A stretch of 39,767 nucleotides of DNA from an uncultured Desulfobulbaceae bacterium (GTDB taxonomy: Bacteria > Desulfobacterota > Desulfobulbia > Desulfobulbales > BM004), in contig CAMYKS010000024.1 of the NCBI GenBank assembly GCA_947259115.1, positions 1 through 39,767 on the forward strand, written 5' to 3'. Shown here piece by piece: positions 24,118-32,854 of this stretch. Under the pieces are notes generated by a model. It was not told where the DNA came from and ran no database searches. It saw nothing but the letters and a program-made list of their open reading frames with translations. How positions within the stretch are numbered: the stretch's first letter is position 1; each line of letters starts with the position of its first letter. Position numbers and translations under genes: made by a program.

Positions 24118-26253
24118 TCAGCCACCTCTGGCAAGTTTCAAGACCAGATGCTTGCCGGGATATATTGTGTTGCCCTTCAGGTTATTCCAACTTTTGATCT
24201 CTTCCGGCAATACATTGTGCCTTCTTGCAATGGTCCACAGTGAATCACCGCTGCGGACCTGGTATAAGTATAAGGTATCAGCAGACATTGACTCGTCGGC
24301 ATCTGCGACCTTGAGCAATAAGCGATTCCCTGGATGAATAGTATTGCCGCGAAGATTGTTCCACCTCTTAATATCTTCCGGTGTAACATTGTTTTTTCTG
24401 GAAATGGTCCACAGTGAATCACCGCTGCGGACCTGATAGTAAAATTCTTCCCCCTTCAATTGAGAGCTTGATACCAGAAGGCGATCTCCAGGATAAATGG
24501 CATTTGTGGGCAGGCCGTTGAGCTGCTGCAATTCTTTTGGCTCCATATCAAACTGCCGTGCGATTCCCCAGAGTGAATCACCTTCCTTTACCAGGTAGTA
24601 TTGGCCTGAGCCCTCATCATGCAAACTACCGAGAACTGTGCCAAGCTTACCCTGAACCTCGTGTGCCCCTGTGTCATCCCTGACAGCTTTTTTTGGGCGT
24701 TCAGCTATGAATTGCTGCACCGGCTTAGTACCGGAAAAATCACGTGCACCTGAGTTCTCATTGTTCTGCACATAGAAAACAAGCTGTTGACCCGCCCGTA
24801 TTCTGCTGATATCATTAATATCATTCCAGGCTGCAATCAAATGGATCGGGACACTGTAGCGCCTGGACAGAGCTGATATCGTTTCACCCGGACGTATTTT
24901 GTGCATAACAAAACTGCCGCCCGCTGCCGCAGTTGCCATGTATCCCTTTGCCACACTTCCTTCCGGAAGCAATTCATACGATGTGGTCTGGTAAGGAATC
25001 CGCAAGCGCTGTCCCGCCTGTAATCCGGACGATCGCAGGTTGTTCGATTTCAGAATCACAGTTTTGGTCAGGCCGTATTTTTGGCAGATTCGGTCCAATG
25101 TTTCCCCACGATTGACAGTATGGGTTTTGAACCCGGTAGACACTACAGCCTGGACCCGGGGCAATTTTTTTTCGGCTTGGTCTTTCTTGCCTGCAGGGAC
25201 TTTAATAGGGTAAGAAGCCTTATCAGGTGGGGTAAAGCCTTTGCGCAATTCGTTGTTATAACTTTTCAGTTCCTCAGGCTTCATATCACAGGCCATGGCC
25301 ACTGCCTTGAGAGCAGTCCAACGAGGCACCTCAACTGTTTCATATGCCAGCGGCGGTTCATACTCTATATTGTCAAAACCATATTTTTCAGGTTCCTTGG
25401 CAATTATGATTGCAGCTAAAAGCTTGGGGACATAACGTTTTGTTTCTAGCTTCAAATATTTACCCTGGGCTATTTCCCAGAAATCGGTGGTTTTGTATTT
25501 TTTAATGGCCCTTCTGATTTTACCCTCACCCGCATTATAGGCGGCTACTGCCAGATACCAGGAGCCAAATTCACTGTATAAATCACTCAGGTATGAAACA
25601 GCCGCCCCGGTCGACTTGACCGGATCGCGCCGTTCATCAACATACGTATTGATTGCCAATCCATAATTGCGACCGGTTGCCTTAATGAACTGCCAAATAC
25701 CAACAGCCCTGGCCCGAGAGTAAGCCCTTTCGTTATAACCGCTTTCTATCATGGCCAGATAAACAAGATCCCCAGGCAAGCCGGCTGCATGAAGTTGTTC
25801 TTGAATCATTGGAAGATAGCGACCGGACCTGGAGAGCCAGAGGGCAAAGCTTTTACGCTGCCTGCCTGTAAAAAAATCGATATAATACTGAACTTGCCTA
25901 TTTATTGTAACAGGGAAGTCATATATCTCCTCTTCATCTGAATATTCGACTGCCGGAACTCCCTGCTCCCATTTACCAAGAAGCTTAAGATCCTGCAATT
26001 CCTGGGCTTTTGTCTGCTCAGGTTCAGGCTCAACATCTCCCTGCAGCCGCTCCTCCTGCTCCGGACTGCTCTCAGTGGAGGACTTGCCCGACATTCCCCA
26101 GATAAAGTTTTTGTCATGTTCTGCTGAAGCACTTTTCTGGGACCGATGCTCCCTGCCAGGATCACCTGTTATAATAGGAGCACAGGCTGCGAAAACAGCA
26201 ATGCAGAAAATCGTTGCTACGATTTTATATATACCCGGTATTATGAAACGCAT
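24118..26253 (-). CDS. mltD: LysM-rich membrane-bound lytic murein transglycosylase (MltD-like)
   Basis: This is a ~711-residue lipoprotein. The N-terminus (MRFIIPGIYKIVATIFCIAV) ends in a lipobox FAAC. A lytic transglycosylase domain (about residues 130-290) has the catalytic Glu170 in MIESGYNERAYSRARAVGIW and the AVAAYNAGEGKIRRA motif. Five LysM repeats follow at roughly 373-417, 448-492, 550-594, 606-650 and 662-708; each has the G(E/D)(T/S)L and NN/WN...PG pattern. It cleaves the glycan strand of peptidoglycan with formation of anhydro-muramic ends. The E. coli MltD has two LysM; five is many. The start is taken as ATG 26253, because AAGG lies six bases upstream; ATGs at 26259 and 26298 are alternatives without a good site. 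It is divergent from the PBP gene. Confidence 0.93.
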   Translation of the reverse strand: MRFIIPGIYKIVATIFCIAVFAACAPIITGDPGREHRSQKSASAEHDKNFIWGMSGKSSTESSPEQEERLQGDVEPEPEQTKAQELQDLKLLGKWEQGVPAVEYSDEEEIYDFPVTINRQVQYYIDFFTGRQRKSFALWLSRSGRYLPMIQEQLHAAGLPGDLVYLAMIESGYNERAYSRARAVGIWQFIKATGRNYGLAINTYVDERRDPVKSTGAAVSYLSDLYSEFGSWYLAVAAYNAGEGKIRRAIKKYKTTDFWEIAQGKYLKLETKRYVPKLLAAIIIAKEPEKYGFDNIEYEPPLAYETVEVPRWTALKAVAMACDMKPEELKSYNNELRKGFTPPDKASYPIKVPAGKKDQAEKKLPRVQAVVSTGFKTHTVNRGETLDRICQKYGLTKTVILKSNNLRSSGLQAGQRLRIPYQTTSYELLPEGSVAKGYMATAAAGGSFVMHKIRPGETISALSRRYSVPIHLIAAWNDINDISRIRAGQQLVFYVQNNENSGARDFSGTKPVQQFIAERPKKAVRDDTGAHEVQGKLGTVLGSLHDEGSGQYYLVKEGDSLWGIARQFDMEPKELQQLNGLPTNAIYPGDRLLVSSSQLKGEEFYYQVRSGDSLWTISRKNNVTPEDIKRWNNLRGNTIHPGNRLLLKVADADESMSADTLYLYQVRSGDSLWTIARRHNVLPEEIKSWNNLKGNTIYPGKHLVLKLARGG

Positions 26254-26693
26254 GCGCATCCTTGTGCCAAGGTTATCTGGATGGTATTCTTCCCGCATGT
26301 AACTAAAAGCAAAAAATGTGCCGGAACTAAAAAAATAAATACAGTCTCATGCTGGATAGTGCCATGAAATTGAGAGCAAAAAAAATCTACTTGGTATGTT
26401 TCATGGTTATTGCTTTGGTATGTTTCAAGGTTATTGCTATAGTTACAGAAAAAACATCCAGACCAATTGCCCAGTAAGTACCATAAATTTCCTTGCTGCT
26501 GCAATATAAATCAAGACACGGCTTGTATTTAGAGATTTTTTCATGGTAAATGATCCCTCATTTTAAGGTTCATTTCTAAATAAAGTGCAACATGGTAATA
26601 TACGGTTTTTACTTTAGAGCAAAATAACAGTTTTCTTTCTTAAATTAATTGCAATATATATATTTCTACTTTTTAAAACGATTTTTTATAATC
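26254..26693. other. Divergent intergenic region between mltD and the class A PBP gene
   Basis: About 440 AT-rich bases must carry the promoters of both genes; I cannot assign -35/-10 boxes with confidence. A 24-bp tandem duplicate lies at 26391-26438 (unit beginning TTGGTATGTTTCATGG, one mismatch between copies). Confidence 0.6.
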
Positions 26694-29600
26694 ATGCAGG
26701 CCGGACTACGCAAAATATTTAAAATAATTCTTTATAGCATTACAGCTTTAATAGGCCTGATGGTTATGGCCTGCGTGGCTGCATTTTTCTGGCTCATTGT
26801 TTTGAATCCCGGGGAGGAGATCAGTCAAAGTAATATTGAAAAAATTCTTTCCATGGAAAGCCCTGTTTTTTACAACGATGGTCAAAACAAAATTGGAGTT
26901 TTTTTCCAGGAAGCCCACCGGCAGTATATCCATTATGATGAAATCCCCAAAGATTTCATCAATGCCATTGTCGCTGCTGAAGACAACAGCTTTTTCGAGC
27001 ATTTTGGCGTTGACATTCCCGGAGTGATTAGGGCCCTGATGGCAAATATCAAGGCAGGAAAAATTGTCCAGGGCGGCAGCACCATAACCCAGCAAACAGC
27101 CAAAAACCTTTTTAAAAGAAAGGACCGCTCCCTGAAATCCAAGCTGACTGAACTCCTGTACGCTTTGAGGCTGGAGTACCATTACCCCAAAGAAAAAATA
27201 ATGGAGTTCTATATTAACCAGTTCTATGTCAGTGGTAACGGCCATGGTCTCGGAGTTGCGGCGCAGTATTTTTTTAATAAGGATGCTTCTGAGTTAAATA
27301 CCCTGGAATGTGCATTTATCGCCGGCTCCGTCAAAAGACCCAATTACTACAACCCTTTTATCAAAGAGAATGAAGAGAAGGCCGCACTGGCCATGGAGAG
27401 GGCGAAACTGCGGTCCGGCTATGTCCTGGGGCAGATGCTGAAGCTTGAGGTTATCTCTCCTGCACAGTATGAAGAATATATGGAGCAGGATATTGCCTTT
27501 GAGCAAGGGCAAATGTTTTTTCCACTCAACACACTGATGGATTTTGTCAAGACAGGTTTGGCTGTTCCCGAGGTGGAAGAAGCCCTCGCAGCCCATGGCA
27601 TAGACAATATTGCCACTTCCGGCATAAGAGTTTACACCACTGTTGAAAAGGATTTGCAGGATCAGGCTTATTATGGCCTGCGTAAAGAATTGTCCAGGCT
27701 GAGTGTCCGCCTGAAGGGCTATGAGCATAAAGAGTTACAGGAATATTATGCCAGCCTGTCCAAGGCAGGTGACAACGACCTGCAGGATGGTGCCTTTCTG
27801 TTTGGCACCATTTCTTCCATCGATTTCTCTGCTGAACCACTGATAACTGTTTCTCTCGGAAAGCTCAACGGCAAGCAGAATCTGTCAGGAACCATTGAAG
27901 GTGAAGGGCTAGAGTCTGTAGTTAATTCCCTGGTCAAATGGAAAAAACAGCGCTGGACTGAACCTGGGAAAAAGGACCTGAAGCGGTTCCTTGAAGGATT
28001 CACGCCAGGAGACAAAATATTTGTAAGTGTGCGGGAAATTGCCCCGGACAACAACTCTATCCTCCTTGACCTGGAAAGATATCCGGAAATCCAGGGTGGC
28101 GTCATAGTCCTCAAGGATGGCAGCATACGGACCATGGTGGGAGGGATGGAAAACCATTACTTCAACCGGGCTGTCTCTGCAAAACGGGCCATGGGGTCTG
28201 TGATCAAACCTCTTATATATACTGCAGCTCTCCAGCTTGGCTGGAACAGCATAGATGCCCTGGACAATGAGAGAAACCTGTTTGTCTACCAGAAGCAGGC
28301 ATATTTCCCAAGGCCGGACCATGAGAGCCCGCATCGGCAGGTGTCAATGAGCTGGGCCGGAGTACATTCCGAAAATGTGGCCACGGTCTGGCTCCTTTAC
28401 CACCTGTGTGACCAACTCACACCAGCCCAGTTCAAGGAACTTACCTCACATCTTGATCTTGACCGGCGTGACTATGAGTCCCATGCAGGATACAGACAAC
28501 GTCTACGTGACACTCTCGGTATCCTGGTGGATGAGGAGCAACTCTATCGCGCCGCATTCAGAAAGGCTGTTATTAATCTTGAACCTGACCTGATCTTCAA
28601 CGACAAACTGGGCGAATACCAATACTTGAAGAAAATGCAATATGGCGCTGACTTTGAAAGTTTCCTGGAAGAAGTTGAAACTCTTGAAGGGCCAGGATAC
28701 GAGTCGAAAACAAGGCGCAAGCGCCGCATTGAGGCAGAAAAAAAGATTCGTCAGCAAATACTCAATAACAATTATCTGCATCATATGAAACTGTTGCAGG
28801 AACTTGAATTCATGCGGGCCAGCCTCTCAGGAAACCTGCAGGAAAACAGCATTCAACCACCGGAAATATTTCTTGGTCACTTTTACCATGACACACTCAA
28901 TGACAATTTTATCTATGCCAGCGAACCTGCTGAAAATAGTTCCTGGCAATTCCTGAGCCCCGATGATATCCAGAAAGAACTGCACCCTTTCTCATTTGAC
29001 CGATTCAGAAAAAATTTCCAGGATGATTTCTGGGCCAATATACTCATTGAAGGAAAAATCAGCCAGTCTACCATGCTTATCCTCAGTAGTGCAGTAGAGG
29101 AAAAATACGAACAGCTGTCTTCGCTCCCCCGGTACAGTTTCGAAGTTCTTTCACTCATACCGGACTTCCGTGTTCTTGCCGGGCTGCGCTATGTAACGGC
29201 ATTGGGAAGGGCCCTGAATATCAGGAGTGAATTGGAACCCGTCCTGTCATTTCCCCTTGGTTCCAATGTAATTTCTCTCCTTGAAGTTGCCACTACCTAC
29301 CAGGCCCTGACAACGGGTCAGATAACCCTTAGCGGCGCGCATGAAAACATTGACGAACTGGCCATAATTGACCGCATTGAAAATTCCGAAGGTGAGACCA
29401 TATATGTACCTGAGAGAAAAAATATCAGAATCATTGATGCCAGGACAAGTATGGCGGTAAGTGATATTCTGCAGAACGTTGTAAAATTCGGCACCGGCCG
29501 TTACGCTCATACAAGTATCCGGCTCCATAGTCGAGACCCTGAAATTGAACAGCAGCTGCAACAATTTGACTTACCTGTCCCCTTGTTGGGCAAAACAGGG

Positions 29601-30080
29601 ACAGCAAACCGCTTCACAAATTCTGCTTTTGCAGGCGCCATTCCCGGTCCGCACAGCGAGCAGAATGGTTTTGACAGTAAAAACGGATATATTGTTGCGG
29701 CGTATGTGGGTTTTGACAATAATGCCCCCATGGTCCGCAATACCACGCACATTACCGGTTCCGGAGGCGCCCTCCCAGTCTGGACCAGAGTTGCGCAAAC
29801 CATTCTCCTGGAAAAAGAATTTGGAGCCAGGCTTGACCTGGTTGATCTGGCTTTTTCCGTTGATCCCCATACCGGCGCAACAGGCTTACGTCTCATACAG
29901 CAAAACCTTAAACAGAAAAACATACCAGTGAACCCAGGCAACGGATTGCCCCAAGCAACCCAATATAACGGTAAAAATTCCGAAAAATCCTCAGGTGCAA
30001 CGGTCTTGACCTTCGGCACTCTTCTGCCAAGTGGAGAAATTGAACCGGCAAGAAATTTTCAGCCATTCTGGAACAATTAA
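26694..30080 (+). CDS. Class A penicillin-binding protein (bifunctional transglycosylase/transpeptidase), unusually long
   Basis: This is about 1128 residues with an N-terminal membrane helix (about 10-35). The family 51 glycosyltransferase domain (about 75-250) shows the catalytic Glu96 in AAEDNSFFEHFG, then GGSTITQQTAKN and KIMEFYINQFYVSGNGHGLGVAAQYFF. The transpeptidase domain has the active Ser502 in MGSVIKP, S559-E560-N561 and K967-T968-G969. It polymerises and cross-links peptidoglycan in the periplasm. The space between the SxN and KTG motifs is about 400 residues, far more than the roughly 130-190 of E. coli PBP1B and PBP1A, because of a charged helical insertion (about residues 575-860). 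ATG at 26694 is the first ATG; TTG at 26649 could add 15 residues. A TPR-like lipoprotein gene follows 224 bases downstream. Confidence 0.92.
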   Translation: MQAGLRKIFKIILYSITALIGLMVMACVAAFFWLIVLNPGEEISQSNIEKILSMESPVFYNDGQNKIGVFFQEAHRQYIHYDEIPKDFINAIVAAEDNSFFEHFGVDIPGVIRALMANIKAGKIVQGGSTITQQTAKNLFKRKDRSLKSKLTELLYALRLEYHYPKEKIMEFYINQFYVSGNGHGLGVAAQYFFNKDASELNTLECAFIAGSVKRPNYYNPFIKENEEKAALAMERAKLRSGYVLGQMLKLEVISPAQYEEYMEQDIAFEQGQMFFPLNTLMDFVKTGLAVPEVEEALAAHGIDNIATSGIRVYTTVEKDLQDQAYYGLRKELSRLSVRLKGYEHKELQEYYASLSKAGDNDLQDGAFLFGTISSIDFSAEPLITVSLGKLNGKQNLSGTIEGEGLESVVNSLVKWKKQRWTEPGKKDLKRFLEGFTPGDKIFVSVREIAPDNNSILLDLERYPEIQGGVIVLKDGSIRTMVGGMENHYFNRAVSAKRAMGSVIKPLIYTAALQLGWNSIDALDNERNLFVYQKQAYFPRPDHESPHRQVSMSWAGVHSENVATVWLLYHLCDQLTPAQFKELTSHLDLDRRDYESHAGYRQRLRDTLGILVDEEQLYRAAFRKAVINLEPDLIFNDKLGEYQYLKKMQYGADFESFLEEVETLEGPGYESKTRRKRRIEAEKKIRQQILNNNYLHHMKLLQELEFMRASLSGNLQENSIQPPEIFLGHFYHDTLNDNFIYASEPAENSSWQFLSPDDIQKELHPFSFDRFRKNFQDDFWANILIEGKISQSTMLILSSAVEEKYEQLSSLPRYSFEVLSLIPDFRVLAGLRYVTALGRALNIRSELEPVLSFPLGSNVISLLEVATTYQALTTGQITLSGAHENIDELAIIDRIENSEGETIYVPERKNIRIIDARTSMAVSDILQNVVKFGTGRYAHTSIRLHSRDPEIEQQLQQFDLPVPLLGKTGTANRFTNSAFAGAIPGPHSEQNGFDSKNGYIVAAYVGFDNNAPMVRNTTHITGSGGALPVWTRVAQTILLEKEFGARLDLVDLAFSVDPHTGATGLRLIQQNLKQKNIPVNPGNGLPQATQYNGKNSEKSSGATVLTFGTLLPSGEIEPARNFQPFWNN

Positions 30081-30185
30081 TCTTTTTACTACAGTCTTCC
30101 CCATGATTTTCTGGCAGACCTTTTCCCTGTTCCCCTTCCCTTTTGGTTATGAATACTGCCTATACTGTTCTTAAATGTTGCATAA

Positions 30186-30213
30186 TTGACATATTCTGTT
30201 TTATTGCTAAAGC
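30186..30213 (+). promoter_or_regulatory. Possible sigma-70 promoter before the lipoprotein gene
   Basis: A perfect -35 hexamer TTGACA at 30186-30191 is followed after 16 bases by the weak -10 candidate TAAAGC (30208-30213). The PBP-lipoprotein gap is 224 bases, so a separate promoter is reasonable, but the -10 is poor. Confidence 0.3.
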
Positions 30214-30304
30214 ATAATTTATGAATTAAAAATCTTTATCCACGAACCGGCTAAGCCATCCGTGTTCAGATTTTTCATGTCACAATAATTTGCAGGGATT
30301 ACAT

Positions 30305-32107
30305 ATGTCGTCTCACAATATATTCAAGCTTAGTGTCCTCTTGATCAGCCTTGTTTTCCTGTTAAACGGCTGCGGCGCAACCCGGCCCGGCACCAGTTCC
30401 GGCAGGAGAAAAACCCCGGCTCCTGCAAGCCGACAGGCAAAACAGAAGCCCGCCTCCCAGACTCCTTCCTTAGGGCAGGCTGAGCTGAAGACCGATAAGT
30501 CTTCCAGTGATTCTGAGCCGGCGTCTGCTTTCGGGAGCAAAGAATCACCTGGGGCTCTGAAAGTGAATGTTGATTACGCTGACGTCCAATTTGTTCAGCT
30601 CCGTTTGCGTGAATATGAAAACAAGTTTGAACACTGGCTGGGACTTTACGAAATGTCCCAGGAGGGAAAACTGGCAGTTGAGCTCACAACGCACGAAAAA
30701 GAATGCGTCCAGAAGCTGGAGCATATTCTGACCGGGTACAGTCTCTTACTGGAAAGTATGCAGCAGGATGATAGCGTCTCTATTGCAGATATTGCAACGG
30801 TGGACCCTAAAGAGATGCAGAAGCTTGATATAACTTTTCTTGAAAGCAGATGCGGCGACTTGCTTGCCTTGGAAATTACGGAACTGTATGACTTCGTGCC
30901 CAAAGCCGCACCGGTACTCTCCTTTGAAGCTGCTCAAAAAGTTATTGCTTCACAGATGGCAGAGGGGAATTACCAGGAAGCACTTTTTGCCTACGGCCGC
31001 CTTTCCCAGAATTTTCCTGATCAGAAGCCGTCCCTTGCCACCCAGTTAAACCATGGCCTGGCTCTGCAGTATTCCGGCCAGGTTTCGGCAGCTGCAAAAC
31101 ACTTTAACAATATGCTTGAATCTGGTGATCTTTCCATTGAGCCCTTAAGCCTGCAGCGGGAAATCGCTGACCTGTTTCTTGCCAGCGGCAACATTGCTGC
31201 AGCAGAATCCTATTATCAGAAAATTATCCTGACGCACGAATCAATAGGGGCGGAAAAATCATGGGCTGATGAACAGCTTGACTTCCTGCGTACGATGGAT
31301 CCTGGATCTGAAGATATGATCGCCTATATGAAATTTCTACGGGAATACCAGATGTATGATTACAGAATTTACGCGCCCCAGTTAAATGAAGCGATGGATG
31401 CCTTTGTGACTAAGTATGCCGGCAGCCCTGTTGCGGGCAGTGTACTGCGACTTAAAACTTTTGCAGAAGACCGGCTGCAATCATGGTTTGACCGTCAGAT
31501 GGTCAGAATAGATTTTCTTATCGCTGAGAAAAGATTTACTGAGGCTACAGATATTCTTAAAAGCATGACGCGCTATTATCTGCCTGCCGAACTGCAGGCA
31601 ATAGTGCAGAATACCTATTACGAGGTTTCCCAGGCTGGAATCCAGGAAGTAGAAACGCAGCGCCACATTCAGGAACTGGAATTGACGGAACAGTGGGATG
31701 CTGCCGTAAATCTCCTGGACTCTCAACGCTATGATATTGCCATATCAGCCTTTGAGAGTCTGATGGGTACCGAGTATGAAGAAATGGCAAAAGTGAAGAT
31801 AAGGGAAGCAGCCAACCAGGCTGCCGGCCGGATGCGCAAAGAGGCGGCATCCCTTTTTATCAAAGCAGGCAAGACCCCGGATATTGAGCAGAAAAAAGAA
31901 CTCCTTCTTGCTTCCCATGGACTGCTTACTGAAATCCTGGCCAGGTATCCTCAAACGGACCTACGGGAAAAGGTACAGCAAAATATCGCCATACTTGAAG
32001 GACAGATACAAAGGTTTGACCCGGAACTGCAGGAAGAACTGCAACAGGAAAATCCCGCTGCAAGGAGCATCGATCCTACCGGCACATATACTAGGCAACT
32101 TCAGTAA
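30305..32107 (+). CDS. Outer-membrane-type lipoprotein with TPR-like helical repeats
   Basis: This is a 600-residue protein with a lipoprotein signal peptide (MSSHNIFKLSVLLISLVFLL) ending in lipobox LNGC; Gly at +2 favours the outer membrane. A Pro/Lys/Ser-rich linker of about 65 residues follows, then an all-helical body with TPR-like pairs (MAEGNYQEALFAYGRLSQNFP, AAAKHFNNMLESGD, IAAAESYYQKIIL, RYDIAISAFESLM) and a Gln/Glu-rich end. The start is ATG 30305 with AGGGA six bases upstream; TTG at 30290 in the same frame is less likely. I do not recognise a named family. Its place behind a class A PBP and its tethered TPR layout recall LpoA, the lipoprotein activator of PBP1A, but no sequence kinship is claimed. 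Confidence 0.85.
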   Translation: MSSHNIFKLSVLLISLVFLLNGCGATRPGTSSGRRKTPAPASRQAKQKPASQTPSLGQAELKTDKSSSDSEPASAFGSKESPGALKVNVDYADVQFVQLRLREYENKFEHWLGLYEMSQEGKLAVELTTHEKECVQKLEHILTGYSLLLESMQQDDSVSIADIATVDPKEMQKLDITFLESRCGDLLALEITELYDFVPKAAPVLSFEAAQKVIASQMAEGNYQEALFAYGRLSQNFPDQKPSLATQLNHGLALQYSGQVSAAAKHFNNMLESGDLSIEPLSLQREIADLFLASGNIAAAESYYQKIILTHESIGAEKSWADEQLDFLRTMDPGSEDMIAYMKFLREYQMYDYRIYAPQLNEAMDAFVTKYAGSPVAGSVLRLKTFAEDRLQSWFDRQMVRIDFLIAEKRFTEATDILKSMTRYYLPAELQAIVQNTYYEVSQAGIQEVETQRHIQELELTEQWDAAVNLLDSQRYDIAISAFESLMGTEYEEMAKVKIREAANQAAGRMRKEAASLFIKAGKTPDIEQKKELLLASHGLLTEILARYPQTDLREKVQQNIAILEGQIQRFDPELQEELQQENPAARSIDPTGTYTRQLQ

Positions 32108-32108
32108 T

Positions 32109-32717
32109 TTAACAACTACTCTGTCCAGGGCTGATTGCAGAATTGCGTCCAGCATGCTCCAGGACCAACAGGGCTTTCTTGGCGGCAAGACCGCCGGCAA
32201 AACCGCCCAATCCATTTACGGCAATTACCCTATGACAGGGTATTATCAAAGACACCGGATTTGCGCCACAGGCCGTACCGGCTGCCCTTGATCCTTTAGG
32301 GGAACCGGCTAGTTCAGCCAATCTCTTATAGGTAATACACGTACCATAGGGTATTGTTTTTATACAGCGCCATATCTTTTTCTGGAAGTCCGTACCGGCT
32401 TGGAGAAAGGGTGATTCGACCGAAATAGGAAAATCAGAGAGTTTGCCGGAAAAATAGTCCTGAAAAACAGAATGATAAGGAAAGTCTTTCATCTGCAAGG
32501 CTCTGTTACTTATATGGGGATTGATGGAGGATAATTGTTGCAGTGCTTTCCGGTGTTTGTCTGCGGCAAGAGTCAAGTGCACTATATTCTCTTTAGGGCC
32601 GAGGATACAGTAAAGGGTGAATTTTCCATACCGCCCTGTCACAGAAGAGAAGGAAATCTCTCTCTCAGAACTTGACAACTTCCGTAAATACTTATTCAAA
32701 TAGCTCTTAAGGGGCAT
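32109..32717 (-). CDS. ogt: Methylated-DNA--[protein]-cysteine S-methyltransferase
   Basis: This 202-residue protein has the C-terminal catalytic domain with PCHRV (acceptor Cys161), the helix-turn-helix stretch FQKKIWRCIKTIPYGTCITYKRLAELAGSPKGSRAAGTACGANPVSLII, and GLGGFAGGLAAKKALLVLEH. It transfers alkyl groups from O6-alkylguanine to its own Cys, once per molecule. The N-terminal half is a less conserved domain, as in Ogt, with no Ada zinc domain. It converges on the lipoprotein gene with one base between stops and is divergent from tilS. Confidence 0.93.
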   Translation of the reverse strand: MPLKSYLNKYLRKLSSSEREISFSSVTGRYGKFTLYCILGPKENIVHLTLAADKHRKALQQLSSINPHISNRALQMKDFPYHSVFQDYFSGKLSDFPISVESPFLQAGTDFQKKIWRCIKTIPYGTCITYKRLAELAGSPKGSRAAGTACGANPVSLIIPCHRVIAVNGLGGFAGGLAAKKALLVLEHAGRNSAISPGQSSC

Positions 32718-32854
32718 CCCACAATACTTATTTTAAAATTTAACATGCTAACCTTAATCTATACTTTGGCTCAAACTTAACTTTAGGCATTTTAAGCATT
32801 TATGCCCATTTTACTGGATACTTAAAATTTTAGTCACTTTTACCTGAACTTGCT

